64,000 nucleotides of DNA, taken from NCBI RefSeq assembly GCF_003058195.1, contig NZ_QBUH01000005.1, forward strand, positions 407,692 through 471,691. The letters run 5' to 3'. The notes beneath the pieces are model-generated. The model searched no databases. It was not told the origin of the DNA and worked only from the letters and a program-made list of their open reading frames with translations. The position numbers and the translations under genes are program-made. Origin of the DNA: Elizabethkingia sp. YR214. Its GTDB lineage: Bacteria > Bacteroidota > Bacteroidia > Flavobacteriales > Weeksellaceae. Each line of letters starts with the position of its first letter. Position 1 is the stretch's first letter. Below are positions 36,798-45,261 of this stretch, one piece after another.

Positions 36798-38837
36798 ATG
36801 AAAAATCAATCTCAAACATTATTTCAAAAAGATTTAGTAAATGAGGCCATAAAACAGTCCTTCGTAAAACTGAATCCGAAAATCATGTTTAAAAATCCGG
36901 TTATGTTTCTTGTAGAAATTGGTACAGTTGTGATGTTTATTGTATCATTATTCAGTCTTGCAGGAAATACAAGTCAGGGAAGTTTCGCTTACAACTTTTT
37001 AGTATTTATAATATTATTTTTCACTGTTCTTTTCGCCAATTTTGCTGAAGCTATTGCTGAAGCAAGAGGTAAAGCACAAGCCGATTCTCTACGGAAAACC
37101 CGTGAAGAAACTCCTGCAAAAGTTATCACAAATAACCAGCCAGGATTTCAGGTAGAAACCGCACTGAAAAAATCTGCAGAAATGAAACTAGGGGATTTAT
37201 TTCTGTGCGAAGCCGGAGACCAAATCCCTATGGATGGTGAAATTATTGAGGGGCTAGCTACTATAGATGAGTCCGCAATTACCGGAGAGAGTGCACCAGT
37301 TATCCGCGAAGCCGGTGGTGATAAAAGCTCTGTAACCGGTGGTACAAAAGTGCTGTCAGACAGAATAAAAGTAAAAGTAACGACTAAACCTGGTGAATCT
37401 TTTCTGGATAAAATGATTGCTCTTGTGGAAGGAGCTTCTCGCCAGAAAACACCAAATGAAATTGCATTGACTATACTCCTGGCAGGTTTTACCCTTACAT
37501 TCATTATAGTTACCGTAACACTGAAACCTTTTGCAGACTATGCGCAAACCCCAATTACTATAGCGGCATTCATTTCCCTCTTTGTTTGTTTAATCCCCAC
37601 TACAATTGGAGGTTTGCTTTCTGCAATCGGAATCGCAGGAATGGACAGAGCTCTCCGTGCCAATGTAATTACCAAAAGTGGTAAGGCAGTAGAAACAGCC
37701 GGAGATATAGATGTATTGCTTCTGGACAAAACCGGAACCATCACTATAGGAAACCGTAAGGCTACCCAGTTCCATCCATGCCTGGCTGTTGCTAAAGACG
37801 ATTTTGTAAAAGCTGCTGCTCTAAGTTCTGTTGCAGATGAAACTCCTGAAGGAAAATCCATTATAGAACTTAGCCAGCTGAAATCAGAAGATTTACAGGT
37901 AAACAACCCTCATTACATCAACTTTACAGCAGAAACCAGAAGCTCAGGAGTTGATTTTGATGATACCAGAATAAGAAAAGGAGCTTATGACGCTATTAAA
38001 AAGCTAACTGAAAAAGCCGGGAATATTTTCCCTAAAGAAACAGAAGAAGCCGTAATAAGCATTTCTGAAAATGGAGGCACTCCGTTGGTAGTATCACTTA
38101 ATGAAAAAGTAATTGGTGTAATAGAATTACAGGACATCATTAAAACCGGAATTCAGGAACGTTTTCAACGGTTAAGAAAGATGGGTGTAAAAACAGTAAT
38201 GGTTACCGGAGACAATCCTTTAACAGCAAAATATATTGCGGAAAAAGCAGGTGTAGATGATTTTATCGCAGAAGCTAAACCTGAGGATAAAATGAACTAT
38301 ATCAAAAAAGAACAACAATCTGGTAAACTGGTAGCCATGATGGGCGATGGAACAAATGATGCTCCCGCTCTTGCTCAGGCAGATGTTGGCGTAGCCATGA
38401 ACAGCGGAACACAAGCTGCGAAAGAAGCCGGAAATATGGTGGATCTGGACAATGACCCTACCAAGCTTATTGAAATCGTGGAGATAGGAAAACAATTGCT
38501 GATGACCCGTGGAACTCTGACAACTTTTAGTATAGCGAATGATGTTGCTAAATACTTTGCCATTATCCCTGCGTTGTTCATCACCTTTATTCCGGCACTT
38601 CAGAAACTTAATATAATGCAACTTCATAGCCCACAGTCAGCTATACTATCTGCTATTATTTTCAATGCCATAATTATCCCGATACTTATCCCGCTTGCTC
38701 TAAAAGGAGTTGCTTATAAACCGATCGGTGCCAGTGCTCTTCTGAGAAGAAATCTGCTTATCTACGGACTGGGAGGAATCATCGTTCCTTTTATCGGAAT
38801 AAAAATTATAGATCTGTTAATCAGTGTATTCTTTTAA
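36798..38837 (+). CDS. kdpB: Potassium-transporting ATPase ATP-binding subunit
   Basis: KdpB is the P-type ATPase subunit that drives K+ uptake. The 679-residue protein carries the phosphorylation site Asp310 in LLDKTGTI, the actuator TGES ([10 protein letters not shown]), and the hinge [30 protein letters not shown]. The early motif [22 protein letters not shown] is specific to KdpB. All motifs are intact. It is the third Kdp subunit gene of the operon, with kdpC 10 bases downstream. Confidence 0.97.
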   Translation: MKNQSQTLFQKDLVNEAIKQSFVKLNPKIMFKNPVMFLVEIGTVVMFIVSLFSLAGNTSQGSFAYNFLVFIILFFTVLFANFAEAIAEARGKAQADSLRKTREETPAKVITNNQPGFQVETALKKSAEMKLGDLFLCEAGDQIPMDGEIIEGLATIDESAITGESAPVIREAGGDKSSVTGGTKVLSDRIKVKVTTKPGESFLDKMIALVEGASRQKTPNEIALTILLAGFTLTFIIVTVTLKPFADYAQTPITIAAFISLFVCLIPTTIGGLLSAIGIAGMDRALRANVITKSGKAVETAGDIDVLLLDKTGTITIGNRKATQFHPCLAVAKDDFVKAAALSSVADETPEGKSIIELSQLKSEDLQVNNPHYINFTAETRSSGVDFDDTRIRKGAYDAIKKLTEKAGNIFPKETEEAVISISENGGTPLVVSLNEKVIGVIELQDIIKTGIQERFQRLRKMGVKTVMVTGDNPLTAKYIAEKAGVDDFIAEAKPEDKMNYIKKEQQSGKLVAMMGDGTNDAPALAQADVGVAMNSGTQAAKEAGNMVDLDNDPTKLIEIVEIGKQLLMTRGTLTTFSIANDVAKYFAIIPALFITFIPALQKLNIMQLHSPQSAILSAIIFNAIIIPILIPLALKGVAYKPIGASALLRRNLLIYGLGGIIVPFIGIKIIDLLISVFF

Positions 38838-38847
38838 ATTTAAAAAA

Positions 38848-39414
38848 ATGAAAAATTATATTCTACCTGCCGCAAAACTCACTTTCGTGATGGCAGTTTT
38901 AGTAGGCATTTACCTTTTATTTGTTTATGCCGGCTCAAAGGTTCTTCCTACTAATGGAAATACCGAAATCATTACCTATAAAGGTCAAAAATTCTATAGA
39001 AATGTCGGACAGGAATTCAAATCTCCAAAATACTTTCACGGACGTCCTTCCTCAGTAAATTATAAAGCTGACGGAAGTGGAGCAAGCAATAAGGCTCCTA
39101 GTAATAAAGAATATCTGGATATTGTACAAAAAAGAATTGATACACTAAAAATGCAAAATCCTGGTATGGAAAATACAAAAGTACCTGTAGAGCTAATAAC
39201 TGCCAGCGGCAGTGGATTAGATCCGGATATTTCTCCTGAAGGAGCCCTTTATCAGGTAAAAAGAATTGCTAAAGTCCGCAATCTTTCCGAAGAACAGGTA
39301 AAAGAGGTAGTTGCCAAAAACACAACTCCACCGGTTCTTCATCTTCTTGGACCTGCAAAAGTAAACGTATTAGAACTGAACCTGGCATTAGACAAAATTA
39401 GTACCCGCCCTTAA
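38848..39414 (+). CDS. kdpC: Potassium-transporting ATPase subunit C
   Basis: The 188-residue protein has one N-terminal membrane helix and the periplasmic KdpC domain with the family motifs YFHGRPSSVNY, SGSGLDPDISPEGA and VNVLELNLALD. It stabilises the ATP-bound pump. I chose ATG 38848; the in-frame ATG at 38824 would overlap kdpB by 14 bases and add a non-conserved stretch. The next gene starts 2 bases after its stop. Confidence 0.95.
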   Translation: MKNYILPAAKLTFVMAVLVGIYLLFVYAGSKVLPTNGNTEIITYKGQKFYRNVGQEFKSPKYFHGRPSSVNYKADGSGASNKAPSNKEYLDIVQKRIDTLKMQNPGMENTKVPVELITASGSGLDPDISPEGALYQVKRIAKVRNLSEEQVKEVVAKNTTPPVLHLLGPAKVNVLELNLALDKISTRP

Positions 39415-39416
39415 GT

Positions 39417-40505
39417 ATGCAAAAAAGTATAATAGCCCTTTTGGCATTAGGATTGAGCTTTTCAGTAAAAGCTCAGTCTACAGACAGTATCTCAACAGAT
39501 AAAAAAATAACATTCTCTGCTTACACAGAAGTATTTTACAGTTATAATTTTAATGAACCCAAACAACATATGCATCAAAATTTCCTGTATAATTTTAACC
39601 GCCATAATGAGATTAACCTCAACCTGGCGGTTGCAAAGGCAACCTATCAGGATAAACGTATAAGGGCCAATCTTGCCTTGATGGCCGGCACCTATGCACA
39701 GGATAATATGGTTGCAGAACAGGGAGCATTGCGCTATGTTAACGAAGCCAATATTGGGGTGAAAATTTCTGAAAATAAAAATTTATGGATCGATGCGGGG
39801 ATTATGCCATCGCACATCGGCTGGGAAAGCGCTATCGGAAAAGATAACTACACCCTTACCCGAAGCATTGCTGCCGAAAATTCTCCCTATTTTGAAACCG
39901 GTGTCAGACTTTCCTATACAACCGATAACGGAAAGTGGTACCTCAGCGGATTGGTTCTGAACGGATGGCAAAGAATAGCAAAACCTGAAGGCAATCAGTC
40001 TATATCTTTTGGTCACCAGGTTACTTATAAGCCATCAGAAAAAGTAACCCTGAACAGCAGCTCATTCATCGGAAACGACAAATCCAGAGAAGAAAAAAGA
40101 ATGCGTTATTTCCATGATTTGTATGGCACATTTCAGTTGACAGATAAATTCTCAGCCATTGCAGGTTTCGATATAGGAGCAGAACAGAAAACTAAAGGTA
40201 GTGATGCTTATAATATCTGGTACTCCCCTAACCTGTTGCTGAAATATCAAATGGCTCCCGAATGGGCCGTAGCCGGAAGATTAGAATATTACAATGATAA
40301 AAACGGAGTGATTATTAACTCTGGTACTCCAAACGGATTTCAGACCTTTGGCTATTCTGTAAATGTGGATTATACAATTTTCAAAAATGTAATGTTCCGG
40401 ACAGAGGCAAAAGGATTCACTTCAAAAGATGCTGTATTTGCTAAAAATGATAACTTTAAAAAAGCTAATTTTATAATAACATCCAGCCTTAACGTATGGT
40501 TTTAA
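39417..40505 (+). CDS. Outer-membrane beta-barrel (porin-like) protein in the kdp operon
   Basis: The 362-residue protein has a signal peptide (MQKSIIALLALGLSFSVKAQS). The rest alternates amphipathic strands and ends in an aromatic outer-membrane barrel sequence (NFIITSSLNVWF). The composition fits the Bbp2/OmpL-like barrel family of Bacteroidota. It starts 2 bases after kdpC and so is translated from the kdp message. A plausible job is to let K+ through the outer membrane for the Kdp pump; this is inferred only from position. Confidence 0.85.
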   Translation: MQKSIIALLALGLSFSVKAQSTDSISTDKKITFSAYTEVFYSYNFNEPKQHMHQNFLYNFNRHNEINLNLAVAKATYQDKRIRANLALMAGTYAQDNMVAEQGALRYVNEANIGVKISENKNLWIDAGIMPSHIGWESAIGKDNYTLTRSIAAENSPYFETGVRLSYTTDNGKWYLSGLVLNGWQRIAKPEGNQSISFGHQVTYKPSEKVTLNSSSFIGNDKSREEKRMRYFHDLYGTFQLTDKFSAIAGFDIGAEQKTKGSDAYNIWYSPNLLLKYQMAPEWAVAGRLEYYNDKNGVIINSGTPNGFQTFGYSVNVDYTIFKNVMFRTEAKGFTSKDAVFAKNDNFKKANFIITSSLNVWF

Positions 40506-40654
40506 AAAAACTACAGCTAGAAAGATAGGTGAGAAATGATAAAGTTGTTTTTTTGTGTATTTGTAATGTTGCAGAATAACAAAAAAGCGAAAAAATAACT
40601 TTACGATTCCACAATTTTACAATTCATTAAAAACATCAATAAATTATTTAGGTA

Positions 40655-41764
40655 ATGTCATCAGCTGACCATTTTTTACAACTTATCCAGAAATCCAAAC
40701 GTGGAAAATTCAAGATATACATCGGAATGAGCGCCGGCGTAGGAAAAACTTTTCGTATGCTTCAGGAAGCTCATACCTTGCTGAGAAACGGTATCGATGT
40801 AAAAGCCGGTTTTATTGAAACCCATGGCAGAGAGGAAACCGACGCATTGGCTATAGGAATTCCTACCATTGATAGAAGATCAATATTCTATAAAGGGAAA
40901 TATCTGGAGGAAATGGACCTTCAGGCGATCATTAATGATCATCCGGAAGTTGTACTGGTAGATGAATTAGCTCACACTAATGTAGAAGGCTCCAAAAATA
41001 AAAAACGCTGGCAGGATGTACTGGAAATTCTGGAAAACGGAATTAATGTAATCAGCGCCATGAATATTCAGCATATTGAAAGTCTGAATGAAGATGTAAA
41101 AAACATTACCGGTATAGAAGTATCCGAGCGTGTTCCCGACAAGGTTCTGGCTCTTGCAGATGAAGTTGTAAACATAGATCTCACAGCAGATGAACTACTA
41201 ACCCGGCTGAAAGAAGGAAAAATCTATAAAAAAGAAAAGATTGAAACAGCTCTGGCTAATTTCTTTCAGAGCAATCATATTTTACAACTACGGGAACTGG
41301 CACTGAAAGAAGTGGCAACCCACGTGGAAAGAAAAGTAGAAGCTGAGATAAAAACCGAGAACTTCAAACCGGTTAAATTTTTGGCCTGCATCAGCAGCAA
41401 CGAAAAAGTAGCCAAAACAATTATCCGAAAAACAGCTCGTCTCGCTAGTTATTACAGCAGTCCATGGACTGTTCTTTACATTCAGAAACCTTCGGAAGGA
41501 CCTGAAAAAATTGCCCTCGATAAGCAGCGATACCTGATTAATAATTTTAACTTAGCGCAAGAATTAGGCGCTAAAGTTGTACGCATGAAAGAAAGCAGTG
41601 TTCACCAGGGTATATTGGAATATGTAAACCAACACAATATTACTACAGTATGTATTGGAAAACCCCACCCCAAACTATGGCAGCGTATATCTGGTTACAG
41701 TTGGATTTACACTTTAATGAACCGGCTGAACGAAAAACATATTGATATTATTATTTTATCCTAA
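40655..41764 (+). CDS. kdpD: Kinase-less KdpD sensor
   Basis: This 369-residue protein matches only the N-terminal part of KdpD, which is about 900 residues in Escherichia coli. The KdpD domain has a P-loop GMSAGVGKT (24-32) and an acidic motif LVDELAHTN (101-109). It is followed by a universal-stress-protein-like domain at about 235-369 (FLACISSNEKVAKTIIRKTARLA). There are no membrane helices, histidine box or ATPase domain. The separate kinase starts 5 bases downstream. It probably senses K+ or energy state and controls that kinase. Confidence 0.9.
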   Translation: MSSADHFLQLIQKSKRGKFKIYIGMSAGVGKTFRMLQEAHTLLRNGIDVKAGFIETHGREETDALAIGIPTIDRRSIFYKGKYLEEMDLQAIINDHPEVVLVDELAHTNVEGSKNKKRWQDVLEILENGINVISAMNIQHIESLNEDVKNITGIEVSERVPDKVLALADEVVNIDLTADELLTRLKEGKIYKKEKIETALANFFQSNHILQLRELALKEVATHVERKVEAEIKTENFKPVKFLACISSNEKVAKTIIRKTARLASYYSSPWTVLYIQKPSEGPEKIALDKQRYLINNFNLAQELGAKVVRMKESSVHQGILEYVNQHNITTVCIGKPHPKLWQRISGYSWIYTLMNRLNEKHIDIIILS

Positions 41765-41769
41765 GCGCT

Positions 41770-43491
41770 ATGAAACTTAAAACAAAACTCACTTTAGGAG
41801 TCGGGCTTCTGTTTTTACTGATTGTTTTACTTTCAGTAATTGGTGCTTTGTATATCAATAAACTAAAATCCGACACAGAAAAAATCCTTACAGCTAATTA
41901 TAACAGTCTGGAGTATGCCAAAAATATGATGCTGGCATTGGATAAAATAGACACAGATAGTGCTCAGGCGGTAAAAAACTTCAGGATAAACAATTCTTTT
42001 CAGGAGAAGAATCTTTCGGAACCGGGAGAAAAAGAGGCAACCTATAGCCTGAATATCCATTTTAAAAAATATTTGGAACAAAAAACAGATGCCGGTGAAA
42101 AGCAAATCCGCAGTGATTTAGCAAAAATCATGTCTCTGAACATGAAGGCTATTGAAAGGAAAAGCGATATAGCTATTGTTACTGCTGGTAATGCCACATT
42201 CTGGATTGTTAGTTTAGGTACAGTTTGCTTTATGATTGCGTTTACGCTTCTTTTTAACCTTCCTCAGACTATTGCCGAACCTATCCGGCAGCTTACATCC
42301 AGTATCAGACAGATTGCCGGCAGAAATTATCATGAAAGAGTTCACTTTAAGGGCAGTGAAGAATTCAATGATCTTGCAGATTCATTCAACATCATGGCTG
42401 AAAAACTGGAGGAATATGAAAGCAGTAATCTGTCCAAGCAATTAATGGATAAAAAGCGCATTGAAACACTTGTAAACAATATGCACGATGCTGTTATTGG
42501 CCTGGATGAAAATCACTTCATCTACATGATCAACGATCAGGCTTTAAGAATAACCAATCTGAAGAAAGAAGAGCTTATGGGAAAAACAGCTCATGAAGTT
42601 GCAATAAACAATGATTTGCTTCGGGAGCTCCTCAAAAATATCGATAATCCTTCGGAAGAGCCTATAAAAATTGCAGCTGACAGCAAAGAGAGTTATTTCG
42701 AACAGGATGTAATTCCTATCAGTACGATTAAAACCGGTGAGAAAGAAAAGAAAAATATTGGTAAAGTAATCCTCCTTCGCAACATTACACCTTTCAAAGA
42801 ATTAGATTTTGCCAAAACCAATTTCATTGCTACCATTTCTCATGAACTAAAAACTCCTATTGCCGCTATTAAAATGGGTGTTCAGCTCTTGGGTAATCAG
42901 AAATTTGGTACTCTGAATGAACAGCAACAGGAATTATTAAAAAGTATAGATGAAGACGGACAGCGCCTTCTAACCATAACCAGTGAGCTACTCAACCTTT
43001 CTCAGGTAGAAAGTGGTAATATACGGCTGAATGTTGAATCTTGTAATCCGGAAGAGCTGGTTTATACAGCCGTTAAAAATGTTGAAATGCTGGCAGAACA
43101 AAAAAACATCTCCATTACTACAGAAATAAAGACGGAGAAAGAAGACCACGTAACCGCAGATTTCGATAAAACGGTGTGGGTTATTAATAATTTCCTGAGC
43201 AATGCTATCAAGCATTCATTCCCCGAAGAGAGTATCCGAATTCTTGTAGAGAAAAAAGGTGCATTTGTAAGGTTTGGTATCTCGGACAGCGGAAAAGGAA
43301 TTGATGAAAAATACCACCGCCAGATATTCGACCGTTACTTCCAGGTACCAGGGGAGCATCAGAGCGGAACCGGTCTGGGACTGGCAATATCTAAAAACTT
43401 CATTGAAAAACAACATGGTGAAATTGGTGTATCCAGTTCTCTGAATCAGGGAAGCACTTTCTATTTTACATTACCAGTTTCTGATATTTAA
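41770..43491 (+). CDS. HAMP-PAS sensor histidine kinase of the Kdp locus
   Basis: The 573-residue kinase has membrane helices at about 8-28 and 145-165 enclosing a periplasmic loop, then HAMP (about 166-220) and PAS (about 232-340). HisKA follows with His358 in FIATISHELKTPIAAIKM, then HATPase with N box NFLSNAIKHS, G1 DSGKGID, F box FDRYF and G2 GTGLGLAIS. It is complete. By position it provides the phosphorylation function that the neighbouring short KdpD lacks, probably for the sigma-54 activator. A terminator follows. Confidence 0.93.
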   Translation: MKLKTKLTLGVGLLFLLIVLLSVIGALYINKLKSDTEKILTANYNSLEYAKNMMLALDKIDTDSAQAVKNFRINNSFQEKNLSEPGEKEATYSLNIHFKKYLEQKTDAGEKQIRSDLAKIMSLNMKAIERKSDIAIVTAGNATFWIVSLGTVCFMIAFTLLFNLPQTIAEPIRQLTSSIRQIAGRNYHERVHFKGSEEFNDLADSFNIMAEKLEEYESSNLSKQLMDKKRIETLVNNMHDAVIGLDENHFIYMINDQALRITNLKKEELMGKTAHEVAINNDLLRELLKNIDNPSEEPIKIAADSKESYFEQDVIPISTIKTGEKEKKNIGKVILLRNITPFKELDFAKTNFIATISHELKTPIAAIKMGVQLLGNQKFGTLNEQQQELLKSIDEDGQRLLTITSELLNLSQVESGNIRLNVESCNPEELVYTAVKNVEMLAEQKNISITTEIKTEKEDHVTADFDKTVWVINNFLSNAIKHSFPEESIRILVEKKGAFVRFGISDSGKGIDEKYHRQIFDRYFQVPGEHQSGTGLGLAISKNFIEKQHGEIGVSSSLNQGSTFYFTLPVSDI

Positions 43492-43515
43492 ATAAAATAT
43501 ATACCACCATAAAGG

Positions 43516-43546
43516 CCTGTTACTAAAAATAGTAACAGGTTTTTTT
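43516..43546 (+). terminator. Terminator at the end of the kdp operon
   Basis: A 9-bp stem (CCTGTTACT/AGTAACAGG) with a 6-base A-rich loop is followed by TTTTTTT. It closes the unit that begins at 34798. Confidence 0.9.
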
Positions 43547-43573
43547 GTACATTTATTTATCATTTTCAGCGCT

Positions 43574-44218
43574 ATGGATATATTTGATAAACTTCCTGTA
43601 CAGAATGAATTATTGCTTATTATCATTTCCGTTATTATCGGACTTATTATTGGGGCAGAACGGGAATACAGAAATAAATCGGCTGGCTTGCGTACCTTTA
43701 TTCTGGTATGTTTCGGATCCTGTTTATTCACCATACTTTCTATAAAAATCGGAGTAGAAAATCCGGATCGGTTAGCAGCCAATATCATTACCGGTATAGG
43801 ATTTCTGGGCGCCGGTGTTATCTTCAAAGATGACAATAAAATTGGCGGAATCACTACAGCTACTACAATTTGGGCTACTGCATCACTGGGAATGTGTGTA
43901 GGTTCCGGTTATGTATACCTGGCATTATTAGGTACGGTTTTGGTCATGGCTATTCTTAGCCTTTTAACGTATCTCCAGGATTATATAGATAACCATCACA
44001 AAATACGGGAATATAAAATTACAACCTCATCACAATCTGACTTTGCTTATTGTGAAAGTATATTTAAAAAGCACCATCTGAACTTCATTATTATCAGGCA
44101 ACAATATGGACAGGGCGTATTGGCTACAACATGGAGACTCTCCGGAAAAAACAGACACCATCTGGCATTGATTCAACAACTGATGGATGATGAAAAAATA
44201 ACTTCATATCAATTTTAA
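43574..44218 (+). CDS. MgtC/SapB-family membrane protein
   Basis: The 214-residue protein has about four or five hydrophobic helices in the first 140 residues with the MgtC signature (LIIGAEREYRNKSAGLRTFILVCFGSCLFT, then GIGFLGAGVIFKD). The C-terminal 75 residues are an ACT-like soluble domain. MgtC proteins modulate Mg2+ and phosphate physiology. It starts 28 bases after the kdp terminator, and the next gene follows after 11 bases. Confidence 0.9.
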   Translation: MDIFDKLPVQNELLLIIISVIIGLIIGAEREYRNKSAGLRTFILVCFGSCLFTILSIKIGVENPDRLAANIITGIGFLGAGVIFKDDNKIGGITTATTIWATASLGMCVGSGYVYLALLGTVLVMAILSLLTYLQDYIDNHHKIREYKITTSSQSDFAYCESIFKKHHLNFIIIRQQYGQGVLATTWRLSGKNRHHLALIQQLMDDEKITSYQF

Positions 44219-44229
44219 AAAATTCTCTA

Positions 44230-44601
44230 ATGAAGAAGAATTCTCCAAAAGCAGATATCTGGCTGGAACAGCCTGAAGAACACGACTTTCCTGCAGCACA
44301 AGATTATTTGGAACTTCTTTTTGTACCGGATGAAGCCAAAAAAATTGTTGCAAAACTAAAAAAGGTACCCACTATAAAGAAGAAATCCAAAGATATACTA
44401 AGGGCGAGTAGGCTAGTCTTGCTTCCTGAAACCAACATTCATGTAAAAGAAAACCTGAAAAAGGTAGAAAAGAATAAAAAGCTCTCTCCTATCCTTTTGG
44501 TAAGAGGTCAGAATGAGTTAATTATTGCCGACGGATATCACCGTTTATGTAGCAGCTACTATCTGACCGAAGATCTGGAGGTTCCTTGCAGACTGGTATA
44601 A
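44230..44601 (+). CDS. ParB-like small protein
   Basis: The 123-residue soluble protein is Lys-rich. Its second half (LSPILLVRGQNELIIADGYHRLCSSYYL) resembles the ParB/Srx nucleotide-binding fold motif PIxVxxxxxIxDGxHR. No DNA-binding helix-turn-helix is present, so it is not a ParB partition protein. It follows the MgtC-like gene by 11 bases and ends at a terminator, suggesting an operon. The function is unknown. Confidence 0.75.
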   Translation: MKKNSPKADIWLEQPEEHDFPAAQDYLELLFVPDEAKKIVAKLKKVPTIKKKSKDILRASRLVLLPETNIHVKENLKKVEKNKKLSPILLVRGQNELIIADGYHRLCSSYYLTEDLEVPCRLV

Positions 44602-44603
44602 AA

Positions 44604-44636
44604 AACTCCCTGAAGCTATTCAGGGAGTTCTCTTTT
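44604..44636 (+). terminator. Terminator after the ParB-like gene
   Basis: An 11-bp perfect stem (AACTCCCTGAA/TTCAGGGAGTT) with a 4-base loop is followed by CTCTTTTTG. Confidence 0.85.
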
Positions 44637-44651
44637 TGTTATCAATAATCC

Positions 44652-45128
44652 TTATTTCTTTTTTAGAATATAAAAATCTTTATTTGGTCCGGTAATTTCT
44701 TTTCCGTCCATATCAAGATGGATCAATTGGTTTTCACCAACCATATATTGTCTTTTACCATCTTTACTTACCAAAGAAATTTTTCCACCACTCTTATCCC
44801 ACTCAAACTTACCTTTATCCTCTGCTTTTGTTTTTTTATCCACATACTCTTCAGTCATTGTATAGGTATTATCGTCCTTCAGCGTAATAGTAGTTTTAAT
44901 TCCCGGGCAATCTGCACAAGGCAATGTTCCTTCATAAGTTCCGGCCCAGTCTAATGAGTTTTGGGAATTGTGACCGTCATTAGTAATCGGCTCTACAGAT
45001 ATTGAATTTGTTTTAGCTTCAGCTGTTGTCTCTTCAACCCCGCTTCCAGGTTGTAGCTCTTTCTTTTGGGAGCATGACATTAATAAAAGTCCCGCTGTAG
45101 CAGCAATCAGTAATACATTTTTTTTCAT
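44652..45128 (-). CDS. NlpE-like copper-resistance lipoprotein
   Basis: The 158-residue protein starts with a lipoprotein signal (LLIAATAGLLLMSCSQKK) and contains the NlpE N-terminal domain: WAGTYEGTLPCADCPGIKTTITLKDDNTYTMTEEYV. The CxxC within TLPCADCPG is the family hallmark. NlpE proteins sense surface contact or copper stress at the outer membrane in Gammaproteobacteria; in Bacteroidota the role is unproved. It is convergent with the ParB-like gene and divergent from the S46 peptidase gene. Confidence 0.88.
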   Translation of the reverse strand: MKKNVLLIAATAGLLLMSCSQKKELQPGSGVEETTAEAKTNSISVEPITNDGHNSQNSLDWAGTYEGTLPCADCPGIKTTITLKDDNTYTMTEEYVDKKTKAEDKGKFEWDKSGGKISLVSKDGKRQYMVGENQLIHLDMDGKEITGPNKDFYILKKK

Positions 45129-45261
45129 CTTTTAGTTAATTTTAGGTGTTAAATTTATCGCCTACAATCCAAATTTCAAGCCATTTCTACCGACTTACTG
45201 AAATTAATATAAAGTCAGTCTATCCTAAATATTCTTCGTAAATTGGGGCAAATTTTAGTTT

